A stretch of DNA of 44,190 bases, taken from contig CAZTSJ010000045.1 of assembly GCA_964616875.1 (NCBI GenBank), forward strand, positions 1 to 44,190, in the 5' to 3' direction. The notes beneath the pieces are model-generated. The model was not told the DNA's origin. It searched no databases and saw only the letters and a program-made list of their open reading frames with translations. This stretch comes from RBG-16-66-20 sp964616875. Its GTDB lineage: Bacteria > Pseudomonadota > Gammaproteobacteria > Burkholderiales > SG8-39. Positions 1 through 7,156 of the stretch are shown here, one piece after another. How positions within the stretch are numbered: position 1 is the first letter of the stretch; each line of letters starts with the position of its first letter. Both the position numbers and the translations under genes were made by a program.

Positions 1-53
1 GCTTCGCGTCCCGGTGTTACACCCTTGTTGCCCCAACATAGGAGGATGGACCG

Positions 54-458
54 ATGAATAAGTTATTCGCAGTATTGGCCTCGCTTGCGCTTGCGGCCTG
101 TGCCGGCATGATGTCCGGCAGCACCGTGAATTTGAGTCTCAGCGGAACACAGGAAGTGCCGGCGATATCGGTGCCGGGTTCTGGCAGCGGCAGCTTCACG
201 ATCGGCGCGGACGGCTCCGTGACCGGCAGCGTCACGACCACTGGAGTGCAGGGCACCATGGCGCATATCCATATGGGCGTCCGCGGCACGAACGGCCCGG
301 TGATCGTTCCGCTCACCAAGTCCGGCGACACGTACACCGCTCCTGCCGGCGCGAAGCTCAACGACGCTCAGGTGCAGGCCTTCAAGGCCGGCAATCTCTA
401 CGTCAACGTACACACCGACCGCAACAAGGGCGGCGAGGTGCGCGCGCAGCTGCAGTAG
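54..458 (+). CDS. CHRD-domain lipoprotein
   Basis: A 134-residue secreted protein. Residues 1-16 form a short signal peptide ending in the lipobox LAAC (Cys16), so it is probably a lipid-anchored envelope protein. The rest matches a CHRD domain: the early SLSGTQEVP segment, the central GTMAHIHMG segment with paired His, and the closing NLYVNVHT...GGEVRAQL segment are typical of this family. The domain is known from chordin and from many small bacterial secreted proteins, and its bacterial role is unknown. The ATG is preceded by AGGAGG with 8 nt spacing. The gene is monocistronic, convergent with the YceI gene, and the two share a hairpin terminator. Confidence 0.85.
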   Translation: MNKLFAVLASLALAACAGMMSGSTVNLSLSGTQEVPAISVPGSGSGSFTIGADGSVTGSVTTTGVQGTMAHIHMGVRGTNGPVIVPLTKSGDTYTAPAGAKLNDAQVQAFKAGNLYVNVHTDRNKGGEVRAQLQ

Positions 459-496
459 CGCTTTTCCAGGTCAGGAAGTACGGCGTTCAGCCGGAT

Positions 497-524
497 GAAA
501 ACGCCGCCTCCGGGCGGCGTTTTC
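497..524. terminator. Bidirectional intrinsic terminator
   Basis: A perfect 12-bp inverted repeat (497-508 with 513-524) has a 4-nt TCCG loop. It is A-rich on the left and T-rich on the right, so it can end transcription from the CHRD gene (+) and from the YceI gene (-), whose stop codon is 5 nt away. Confidence 0.85.
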
Positions 525-528
525 ATTC

Positions 529-1125
529 CTACTGATCCCTGAACGCCTCGATGCCGATCATCAGCCGGATTTCGTCGCTCAGGTTGGGGATGCCGAACTT
601 CATGCCGAACTCGGAGCGCTTGATGGCGCCCGAGACGTTGCCGCCGCACATGTAGCGCTTGCCCTGCGTGCGCGGGTCCGGACCGCACTTCCAGTTCTCT
701 ACCTTCAGGGCGACGGGCCGAGTGGCGCCAAGCAAGGTAAGCTGGCCCTCGATCGCAGCGGGCCATTCACCGGTCCACTGGGCCGCCGCCCCCTTGAACG
801 TCATGCGCGGAAACTCGGCCACATTGAAGAAGTCCGCCGTTTTGAGGTGCTCGTCGCGCGAGCGCGAGCGCGGACCCTTTTCATGGTCGCCGGTATTCAC
901 TGACCCGGTTTCGATTGTGAGCTCTACGGTCCCGGACTTGGTGGCTGTGTCCATGACGATCTTGCCCGACATCTTGTCGAATCGCCCCGTCATGTACATG
1001 AAGTCCAGGTGCTTGACCTGGAAATGAGGGTGTGAATGGAACGGGTCGATGGTGAAGGACTCAGGAGCGGCATATGCAGTAAGTGGCAGAGCGATTGCGA
1101 CAAGTGCGATGGCAATGCGTTTCAT
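529..1125 (-). CDS. YceI family periplasmic protein
   Basis: A 198-residue protein with a signal peptide (MKRIAIALVAIALPLTAYA, cut near residue 19). The mature part is a YceI-like lipocalin barrel. It begins FTIDPFHSHPHFQVKH, the usual D-x-x-H-S entry of the family, and contains DEHLKTADFFNVAEFP, another family hallmark. E. coli YceI is periplasmic and binds an isoprenoid-type lipid; the ligand here is unknown. An AAGGA site lies 9 nt before the ATG. The unidentified membrane protein gene is 50 nt upstream on the same strand, and the pair may be cotranscribed. Length fits the family (about 190 residues). Confidence 0.9.
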   Translation of the reverse strand: MKRIAIALVAIALPLTAYAAPESFTIDPFHSHPHFQVKHLDFMYMTGRFDKMSGKIVMDTATKSGTVELTIETGSVNTGDHEKGPRSRSRDEHLKTADFFNVAEFPRMTFKGAAAQWTGEWPAAIEGQLTLLGATRPVALKVENWKCGPDPRTQGKRYMCGGNVSGAIKRSEFGMKFGIPNLSDEIRLMIGIEAFRDQ

Positions 1126-1175
1126 TTTGGAGGTTCCTTACGACGATGGGCGGGACTACTCTTGCGCGCGGCGGA

Positions 1176-1985
1176 TCATGCCGCGAACTTCCAGGCAAGA
1201 ACGCAGTACGCGGCGGCAACTGAGAGCGTGTAGAGAGAGACGACGATCGCCTGCAGCCAGGCGGGCGCATGTTCAGGAACCGGCAATCGCGCCGCCAGCG
1301 GTATCAGCGCGAGCAATGCGAGCGACCACCACGGCGAATTGGCAAGCACCAATGCGCTGGCGCCAATCAGTGCGCAGATGACCGACACGCTGAGCGCAAG
1401 GGTCGCGCCTCCTGCGGCTCGTTTGCCGTAAATCATCGCTACCAGCAGGAAACCGCCGCTGCCCGCGGCCAACGCGGTACCGAGGAGCCCGAAGAGTGCC
1501 GTAGCGCCAAGGATGGCGCCGATTCCCGTTCCCAGTCCCAGCGCCAGTCCGATCGCGCCCGTACGCAGCGCGTCAGCGCGCAGCGCCATGGTGAAGGCGA
1601 TCAGCCACAGGACGAAAACGGCGACCCCGCCGCCCAGCACGACCGCTTCGCCCATCGGCCGCTGCACCAGCACGCTCCAGAATACCCAGACCGAAGCCAC
1701 GGCAAACAACGCACCCAGCAGCATGCCGGCGGCCCGATTGGGTTTGAACGCAAAATCCACGATTACGCCCAATGCTGGCGCGATGACTGCGAGCAACATA
1801 AACTTTCGCGTCGCGGTAGGGGGCCAGAGGCTGAGGCTTCCCAGGAGATACGCGGCGGTGAGAAATGCGCCCGCCGCTGCGAGCCCGGCAAGGCGCACCC
1901 GGACAAGCGCCGCAGCAAGAACCAGCCCGACGGCTAACGGCGCCACCCCTCCCATTACTGCTGGATCGTTCAGCAAATCATTCAA
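1176..1985 (-). CDS. Unidentified polytopic membrane protein
   Basis: 269 residues, almost entirely hydrophobic, with roughly eight or nine predicted membrane helices separated by short Arg- or Lys-containing loops. Examples are the hydrophobic blocks near residues 10-30, 35-50, 62-80, 88-108, 115-135, 142-165, 170-188, 195-215 and 245-268. I recognise no motif or family. GAGGAA stands 8 nt upstream of the ATG, so translation looks real. It lies between cytochrome c4 and yceI on the same strand. A link to envelope or cytochrome functions can only be guessed. Confidence 0.6.
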   Translation of the reverse strand: MNDLLNDPAVMGGVAPLAVGLVLAAALVRVRLAGLAAAGAFLTAAYLLGSLSLWPPTATRKFMLLAVIAPALGVIVDFAFKPNRAAGMLLGALFAVASVWVFWSVLVQRPMGEAVVLGGGVAVFVLWLIAFTMALRADALRTGAIGLALGLGTGIGAILGATALFGLLGTALAAGSGGFLLVAMIYGKRAAGGATLALSVSVICALIGASALVLANSPWWSLALLALIPLAARLPVPEHAPAWLQAIVVSLYTLSVAAAYCVLAWKFAA

Positions 1986-2098
1986 GAAATTCCTCTTCCT
2001 GCCGCAGGTTCAGGCTAATCGCTAACAGGGCGGGGCTGGTTTTGTTCCACGCGTTCGCGACGCAGCCGCCAGAGTCGTAAATCCGGGCCGCGGAACTC

Positions 2099-2737
2099 TC
2101 AGCGCAGGCCCGCCACGTACTCGGCGAGCGCCTGGATCTCCCGGTCGTTAAGGCGCACGGCGACACCGCGCATCATGCCGTTCGGATCGTTCGCGCGCCT
2201 GCCCCCGCGGAACGCTCTCAGCTGCAATTCGACGTACTCGGCGAACTGTCCGGAAATTCGCGGGTACTGCGAGGGCATCCCCGCCCCGGTGGGGCCGTGG
2301 CAACCCGAGCAGGCCGGCAGCCCGGTGGCCAAATTGCCGCCGCGATAGATTTTCTGTCCGAGTGCGGCGAGTTCCTTGTCCTTCGCCACCGCCGGCTTGA
2401 GCTTTTGCGAGGCGTAGTAGGCGGCAACGTTCTGCATGTCGGCGGCGGAAAGATTCGCCACCATGGCCGCCATTACCGCATTGTCGCGTGCCGCCTTCTT
2501 GCCGGCCTGCGGTTTGAAATGGACCAGCTGCCGGTGCAGGTACTCGTAGAACTGGCCCGCGAGTTTCGGATTCGCCGCCGCCAGGCTGTTGCCATCGCCG
2601 CCATGGCAGGCGGCGCAGGTCTGGGCCGCGATGCTCTGGCCCTTGGCAGCATCAGGCTTGGCGGCGCCTTGGGCCACCGCCGCCCCAGCGCACAACAACG
2701 CGGCGGCGCTGGCGGCATACGCCAACTGTCGAATCAT
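2099..2737 (-). CDS. Cytochrome c4 (di-haem)
   Basis: A 212-residue periplasmic di-haem cytochrome. A signal peptide (residues 1-22, ending AAVAQ) is followed by two similar class I cytochrome domains. The first has the haem site CAACH (Cys41-His45) and the second CSGCH (about residue 143). Candidate axial Met ligands lie in AVMAAMVANL and NGMMRGVAV. Cytochrome c4 carries electrons to terminal oxidases or denitrification enzymes. The gene is divergent from engB with only 17 bp between start codons, an arrangement common in Betaproteobacteria. Confidence 0.92.
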   Translation of the reverse strand: MIRQLAYAASAAALLCAGAAVAQGAAKPDAAKGQSIAAQTCAACHGGDGNSLAAANPKLAGQFYEYLHRQLVHFKPQAGKKAARDNAVMAAMVANLSAADMQNVAAYYASQKLKPAVAKDKELAALGQKIYRGGNLATGLPACSGCHGPTGAGMPSQYPRISGQFAEYVELQLRAFRGGRRANDPNGMMRGVAVRLNDREIQALAEYVAGLR

Positions 2738-2754
2738 GCGGCTGCTCCCTGGAT

Positions 2755-3441
2755 GTGGCGATGGAAAGTCGCGATTTTATTAGAATTTCCGCCTTTAGGC
2801 ATACCATCGGCCACTTGTCCGCATTCCTGCAAGCGCGTTTCCTCACCTCGGCCGCCAAGCCGCGGGATTTCCCGCCCGAGGCGGGGCCCGAAGTCGCCTT
2901 CGCGGGACGTTCGAACGTCGGCAAATCGAGCGCGATCAACGCCCTCACCGGTCGCAAACGGCTGGCTTTTTTCAGCAAAACCCCTGGCCGCACGCAGACG
3001 ATCAACTTTTTCGAGCTTGGCACACGATCCCGGCTGGCCGACCTGCCTGGCTACGGCCATGCCTCGGCACCAAGGTCCCTGCGCACGAGCTGGGACGCGC
3101 TGATTGGCGGCTACCTCACCGAGCGGCGCAGCCTTGCGGCTGTGGTCGTGCTGACCGACGCTCGCCGGCCGCTGACCGCCAACGACCGCCATTTTCTGGA
3201 ATGGCTGCGACCGGTCCGGGCCTCGCGCCTGGTGCTGCTGTCGAAAGCGGACAAGTTGTCGCGCACGGAGCGCCTCAAAGCGCTTGCCGGCACCCGCGCC
3301 GCGCTCGACGCAGCAGCGATGAGCTCCGAAGTCATGTTGTTCTCGAGTAAAAGCGCAGAAGGCGTGGCGGAAGCGCGCGCGCTGCTGGAAGGATGGCTCC
3401 GTGAGCAGCAGGAAGAGGCCCGGGTAGCGGCGCGGGAATAA
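2755..3441 (+). CDS. engB: Ribosome-biogenesis GTPase EngB (YihA/YsxC)
   Basis: A TrmE-Era-EngA-EngB superfamily GTPase needed for assembly of the large ribosomal subunit. G1 is GRSNVGKSS (about residues 51-59), the switch region contains TPGRTQTINFF, G3 is DLPGYG and G4 is LLSKADKLS. The C-terminus is basic. The listed frame opens with GTG at 2755; an ATG two codons on at 2761 is an equally good start. The 228-residue length includes about 20 extra N-terminal residues compared with E. coli. The 17-bp gap to cytochrome c4 means the two divergent promoters must overlap the opposite coding sequences. Confidence 0.93.
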   Translation: MAMESRDFIRISAFRHTIGHLSAFLQARFLTSAAKPRDFPPEAGPEVAFAGRSNVGKSSAINALTGRKRLAFFSKTPGRTQTINFFELGTRSRLADLPGYGHASAPRSLRTSWDALIGGYLTERRSLAAVVVLTDARRPLTANDRHFLEWLRPVRASRLVLLSKADKLSRTERLKALAGTRAALDAAAMSSEVMLFSSKSAEGVAEARALLEGWLREQQEEARVAARE

Positions 3442-3474
3442 AAAACCCCCGGAAAAGGGGAACTAAACCGGGGG
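3440..3474 (-). terminator. Intrinsic terminator of the minus-strand RNA
   Basis: CCGGGGG (3468-3474) pairs with CCCCCGG (3446-3452) across a 15-nt loop. On the minus strand the 3' arm is followed by six T (3440-3445 are A-rich on the plus strand). It is oriented to end the minus-strand RNA before it enters the end of engB. Confidence 0.65.
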
Positions 3475-3546
3475 CGGAAAACGCCCCGGTTTGGGACCGG
3501 GGCAACCCGCTCAGGGAGGAGAAGCGGGAGACGACTTGCATCGTCT
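3441..3546 (-). ncRNA. Anti-hemB-like small RNA candidate
   Basis: Read on the minus strand, this gap encodes four consecutive hairpins: 3546-3541/3534-3529 (6 bp), 3528-3523/3511-3506 (6 bp), 3503-3496/3490-3483 (8 bp) and 3474-3468/3452-3446 (7 bp). The last is followed at once by a run of six U, forming an intrinsic terminator. The 11-nt loop of the second hairpin is UCUCCUCCCUG, complementary to Shine-Dalgarno sequences. Position (upstream of hemB in a betaproteobacterium, antisense) and multi-hairpin shape match my recollection of the published anti-hemB motif. I could not compare it with the covariance model. The 5' end is uncertain. A weak minus-strand promoter (TTGGAA, 17 nt, AATCTT) lies just upstream. 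Confidence 0.6.
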
Positions 3547-3618
3547 GAAGGTAAGATTGCCAACGATGGAAAAAGTTCCAAGCCGATTCAATGCACCCAA
3601 AACCTGCCTAATAATCAG

Positions 3619-4617
3619 GTGAATATCTACGGCTCGTTTCCAGCAGTGCGGATGCGGCGCATGCGGCGCAATGAGTTTTCGCGCCGCTTGATGCGCGAAA
3701 ACCAACTCTCGGCCGATGACCTGATTTATCCGGTCTTCATCCAGGAGGGGAAAAACCGCAACGACAAAGTGGCTTCCATGCCCGGCGTGGAACGCCTGTC
3801 GGTGGACCGGCTGCTGCCGGTGGCCGAGCGCTGCATGAAGCTGCGCGTTCCGGTGATGGCGCTGTTTCCGGTGATCGAGCAAAAGCTCAAGACGCTCGAC
3901 GGCCGCGAAGCGTTCAATCCGAAAGGGCTGATTCCGCGCGCAGTTGGCGCGCTGAAGAAGCGCTTTCCGGAACTGGGCATCATGACCGACGTCGCGCTCG
4001 ACCCCTACACCTCGCACGGCCAGGACGGCGTCATCGACAAGCGCGGCTACATCATCAACGACGTCACGCTCGCGATCCTGGAGAAGCAGGCTCTGGCGCA
4101 GGCGCAGGCGGGCGTGGACATCGTCGCCCCCTCGGACATGATGGACGGCCGCATCGGGCGCATCCGCCAGGCGCTGGAGAAGCAGGGCCACATCCACACC
4201 AAGATCATGGCGTACTCGGCAAAGTACGCCTCTGGCTTCTACGGGCCATTCCGCGACGCCGTGGGTTCGGCGAAGAATCTCGGCAAAAGCGACAAGAAAA
4301 CCTACCAGATGGATCCGGCCAACTCCGACGAGGCTTTGTGGGAAGTGGGCCTCGACCTTGCCGAGGGCGCCGACATGGTGATGGTGAAGCCGGGCATGCC
4401 CTACCTGGACATCCTGCGTCGCGTGAAGGATGAATTCAAGGCGCCGACTTTCGTCTACCAGGTATCGGGGGAATACGCGATGCTGCGCGCGGCGATTGCC
4501 AACGGCTGGCTGCCCGAATCCTGCATCATGGAATCGCTCATCGCATTCAAGCGCGCGGGCGCCGACGGCATCCTGACCTACTTCGCGCTCGAAGCCGCCG
4601 CCAACCTGAAGCGCTAG
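3619..4617 (+). CDS. hemB: Delta-aminolevulinic acid dehydratase (porphobilinogen synthase)
   Basis: Condenses two 5-aminolevulinate molecules to porphobilinogen in tetrapyrrole synthesis (EC 4.2.1.24). 332 residues. The two active-site lysines are visible: Lys202 in KIMAYSAKYASGFYGPFRDA and the Schiff-base Lys257 in MVMVKPGMPYLDI. The metal segment is DVALDPYTSHGQDG (residues 124-137), with Asp in place of the Cys triad of zinc enzymes, so this is the Mg-type form seen in Pseudomonas. Start chosen: GTG at 3619, which gives the usual family N-terminus; an ATG at 3652 is less likely. The 177-nt gap after engB holds the antisense RNA candidate. Confidence 0.95.
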   Translation: MNIYGSFPAVRMRRMRRNEFSRRLMRENQLSADDLIYPVFIQEGKNRNDKVASMPGVERLSVDRLLPVAERCMKLRVPVMALFPVIEQKLKTLDGREAFNPKGLIPRAVGALKKRFPELGIMTDVALDPYTSHGQDGVIDKRGYIINDVTLAILEKQALAQAQAGVDIVAPSDMMDGRIGRIRQALEKQGHIHTKIMAYSAKYASGFYGPFRDAVGSAKNLGKSDKKTYQMDPANSDEALWEVGLDLAEGADMVMVKPGMPYLDILRRVKDEFKAPTFVYQVSGEYAMLRAAIANGWLPESCIMESLIAFKRAGADGILTYFALEAAANLKR

Positions 4618-4625
4618 CCGCGCAG

Positions 4626-5441
4626 TTATCCGAATATCAGCGCAACGCCATGCGCCTGGTCGGCGCCGATGGCGCAGGAACCGTCTTTGAGCGGCACCGG
4701 CTCGAAGCCACCCCGGCGCAGCGCCGCGGCCGCGTGCGCGCGATTCGCGACCCGCAGGAACAGCGCCGCCACCAGCGGGCGCGGACGCGTTGGCAGTACA
4801 ACACCGTCGAGCCGGCGATGCAGCTTTGCTTCCGGGCAAACCGCGATGGGTGCCGATCCTGTATTGATCCGCACTCCCTCGTCGATCGGTTGCGCCCGCT
4901 CGCCGAGCACGCTTTCGTAACCCGCCGATTCAGCACCAACGACGGCCATCGCCGCGATCTCCGTAACACCGACTGAATGCGTGCGGTACTCCGGGCGCCA
5001 CACCAGCTCGCGCGTGTAGTGCTGGCAAAGGAACATGCGGCAGCCGGGCGTGCGATCGGGCGGAAGTTGCACGATGCGAAACCGAGCGTCACCGAGGCGG
5101 TCTACCGGGCGCGAAAAATCGAGCGGCGAATCGGCGGCAATCCCCGAGCCCGCGAGCTCGGCGTGGGCACCGTCGGCGTTGGCGGTCGCCAGCGCGATTG
5201 CGGCCAGACCTTCCCCCACCGCCAGAAAATCCGAGAAATACTGCATCGCCGGGTGCGGTTTGGGAACCGCAAGCAATTCGATGTAGTCGCGGCCGAACAT
5301 GATGCAATGGTTCTGCGATCCGAGGGTATGGAAGCCGCGGGGCGTGAGCGTAAATCCCATGCGGGCGTAGGCATCCCGCGCGCTGTCCAGGTCCTGGACC
5401 AGGACGACCACATGGTCGATGCCTTGAATATGCTTTCGCAT
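4626..5441 (-). CDS. Glyoxalase-like (VOC) domain protein
   Basis: 271 residues. The N-terminus GIDHVVVLVQDLDSARDAYARMGF and the following FHTLGSQNHCIMFGRDYIELL are a vicinal-oxygen-chelate half with His10 and Glu54 as candidate metal ligands. The overall form matches the Glyoxalase_3 type (a degenerate second half with HxxL and a C-terminal repeat). The substrate is unknown. It is 16 nt behind the ABC permease gene on the same strand, so it probably belongs to that operon. It is convergent with hemB with 8 nt between stop codons and no visible terminator. Confidence 0.8.
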   Translation of the reverse strand: MRKHIQGIDHVVVLVQDLDSARDAYARMGFTLTPRGFHTLGSQNHCIMFGRDYIELLAVPKPHPAMQYFSDFLAVGEGLAAIALATANADGAHAELAGSGIAADSPLDFSRPVDRLGDARFRIVQLPPDRTPGCRMFLCQHYTRELVWRPEYRTHSVGVTEIAAMAVVGAESAGYESVLGERAQPIDEGVRINTGSAPIAVCPEAKLHRRLDGVVLPTRPRPLVAALFLRVANRAHAAAALRRGGFEPVPLKDGSCAIGADQAHGVALIFG

Positions 5442-5457
5442 GCTCGAATTCTACGGA

Positions 5458-6360
5458 CTACTCGCGCATCTTCTCGGGTTCGGCGCCACGACGCAGCGCG
5501 GGCAAGGCGAGTGTCGCCAGAACGAAGAGGCCGGTCACCAGTTTCAAATCGGCGGGCTTCAGCCCCAGCGCCAATCCGAGCGAAACGAGCTGGTAGTAGA
5601 GGATCGAGCCAAGCAAAGGGGCGGCAAGCTGGCGCAGCACCGTGGCGCGGCCGATGAGGGTCTCGCCGATGATCACCGCCGCGAGACCGTTGATCAGGAC
5701 GCCGAACCCCATGTGCACGTCGGCGAATCCCTGTAACTGGACCGCGAGCGCGCCTGCGAACGCGGACAGCCCGTTGGCGAGCGCAAGGCCGCCGAGGATG
5801 TAGACCCACGGATTGATCGCGAGCGCGGGCGCGAGCGCGGCGTTCGCTCCAACGGCGCGCATCGACAGGCCGACCTGGGTCGCGAGCAGCCACAGCAGCG
5901 CGGCAAGCAAGGCGAGCGCAATCGCGCCGAACACCGCGATCTGCAGCCTCAAATCCGTCACCACCGCGGGCGAGACCCAGTGCAGCACCGAGTCGATGTC
6001 GATCAGCGCGACGTTGGCCTTGCCGAGCACCCGCAGGTTCACGCTGTAGAGAATGGTCATCACCAGGATGCCGGCCAGCAGGGTGTTGATGCGAAACCGC
6101 AGATGGATGAACGCGGTTGTAAACCCGGCGATCATGCCCGCGCCCACCGCGAACAGGGTCGCCGCGAACGGGTTCACCCCCGCGACCATCAATGTCGCGC
6201 ACATGCAACCGCCGAGCGGAAAACTGCCTTCGCTGGTCAAATCGGGAAATGCCAGCAGCCGGAACGGGATCATCACGCCAAGCGCGATGAACGCATAGAG
6301 AATGCCCTGCACCAGGGTCACCGGCACCAGGTTCCAGAACCCGAGCAGCACCTCGCTCAT
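5458..6360 (-). CDS. ABC transporter permease, BPD_transp_2 type (TrpY-like)
   Basis: Inner-membrane permease of about 300 residues with 8-9 hydrophobic helices. Segments such as PFRLLAFPDLTSEGSFPLGG and INTLLAGILVMTILYSVNLR are typical of the single-permease importers that work with ABC_sub_bind proteins; streptococcal TrpXYZ for tryptophan is the known example. Substrate here is unknown. The ATG at 6360 lies in the second copy of a 20-bp duplication and overlaps the stop of a 7-codon mini-frame (see the repeat entry). The frame stays open 20 codons further upstream, but that part overlaps the ATPase gene and is not conserved in character. Confidence 0.88.
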   Translation of the reverse strand: MSEVLLGFWNLVPVTLVQGILYAFIALGVMIPFRLLAFPDLTSEGSFPLGGCMCATLMVAGVNPFAATLFAVGAGMIAGFTTAFIHLRFRINTLLAGILVMTILYSVNLRVLGKANVALIDIDSVLHWVSPAVVTDLRLQIAVFGAIALALLAALLWLLATQVGLSMRAVGANAALAPALAINPWVYILGGLALANGLSAFAGALAVQLQGFADVHMGFGVLINGLAAVIIGETLIGRATVLRQLAAPLLGSILYYQLVSLGLALGLKPADLKLVTGLFVLATLALPALRRGAEPEKMRE

Positions 6361-6394
6361 GCGAGCAGCATCCTGCTCATGCGAGCAGCATCCT
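6355..6394. repeat. 20-bp perfect tandem duplication at a gene junction
   Basis: GCTCATGCGAGCAGCATCCT occurs twice head to tail (6355-6374 and 6375-6394). On the minus strand each copy ends in GCATGAGC, an ATGA stop/start overlap. The ATPase gene stops in the first-read copy (TGA 6379-6377) and the permease starts in the second (ATG 6360). Between them the duplication created a 7-codon frame (6380-6357, MSRMLLA) whose ATG overlaps the ATPase stop and whose TGA overlaps the permease start. Confidence 0.95.
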
Positions 6395-7156
6395 ATCGTC
6401 GGCAAGATGGAAGCGTGCAACCAGCGCTTCCACCGTGAGTTGCGTTTTTTCTTCGCCGGCGACGTCCAGCAGGACGCGCCCGGCGTCCATCATCAGCAAG
6501 CGCTCGCCGAAGCGAATCGCGTGCTGCATGTTGTGCGTCACCATGAGCGTGGTCAGCTTTCCTTCAGCGACGGCGTGCAGGGTCGCCTGCATCACCAGTT
6601 CGGCGGTCCGCGGATCGAGCGCGGCGCAGTGCTCGTCCAGCAGCAGCACGCGGGGCGCCGAGACCACCGCCATCGCCAGCGCGAGCACCTGGCGTTGGCC
6701 GCCGGAGAGCACTCCGGCGCGAGCGCCGAGCCGGGCCTCGAGACCCAAGCCGTAGGGCTCGAGAGCGGCAGCGTAACGCGCGCGGCGCGCGGCCGTAAGA
6801 GCGAGCTCGAAACGCGGTCCCGTGCCGCGCATTTCGGCGAGCGCGAGGTTCTCCTCCACGGTCAGGGAGGGAAGGGTGCCGAGCATCGGATCCTGCAGCA
6901 CGCGCGCAGCCAGGCGCGCGCGCCGGTGCTGCGGCCAGCGCGTCACGTCCCGACCGTCGATCTCGACGCAGCCCGCATCCAGCGTCTCGGCGCCTGTCAG
7001 GGCGTTAAGCAGCGTGGATTTGCCCGCGCCGTTGGAGCCGATCACAACCGCGAATTCGCCCGCCGCAAGCTCGAGCGACACGCTGTCGAGCGCCGCGCGC
7101 TCGTCGGCCGTACCGCGGTGGAAGCGTTTTTCCGCCCGCGCGAGGCGGATCGTCAA
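6377..7156 (-). CDS. ABC transporter ATP-binding protein (TrpZ-like)
   Basis: Cytoplasmic ATPase of the importer, 259 residues from the chosen start. Walker A is GSNGAGKST (40-48), signature LSGGQRQVLALAMA, Walker B VLLLDEH followed by CAALDP, then a VTHNMQHAI His-switch. I chose a TTG start at 7156: it overlaps the stop of the binding-protein gene as TTGA and has AAGGG 9 nt upstream. An in-frame ATG at 7201 would add 15 residues that merely overlay the end of the preceding gene. The final codons lie in the 20-bp duplication shared with the permease start. Confidence 0.87.
   Translation of the reverse strand: MTIRLARAEKRFHRGTADERAALDSVSLELAAGEFAVVIGSNGAGKSTLLNALTGAETLDAGCVEIDGRDVTRWPQHRRARLAARVLQDPMLGTLPSLTVEENLALAEMRGTGPRFELALTAARRARYAAALEPYGLGLEARLGARAGVLSGGQRQVLALAMAVVSAPRVLLLDEHCAALDPRTAELVMQATLHAVAEGKLTTLMVTHNMQHAIRFGERLLMMDAGRVLLDVAGEEKTQLTVEALVARFHLADDRMLLA

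Noticed and set aside
26..38. Small hairpin TGTTG-CCC-CAACA before the CHRD gene's ribosome site
   Set aside because: Only 5 bp and near the window edge; too weak to call regulatory.
6377..7156. His instead of Pro after the Walker B Asp-Glu in the TrpZ-like ATPase
   Set aside because: As far as I recall, DEH followed by A-ALDP is normal for ATPases of this importer family, so it is not a defect.
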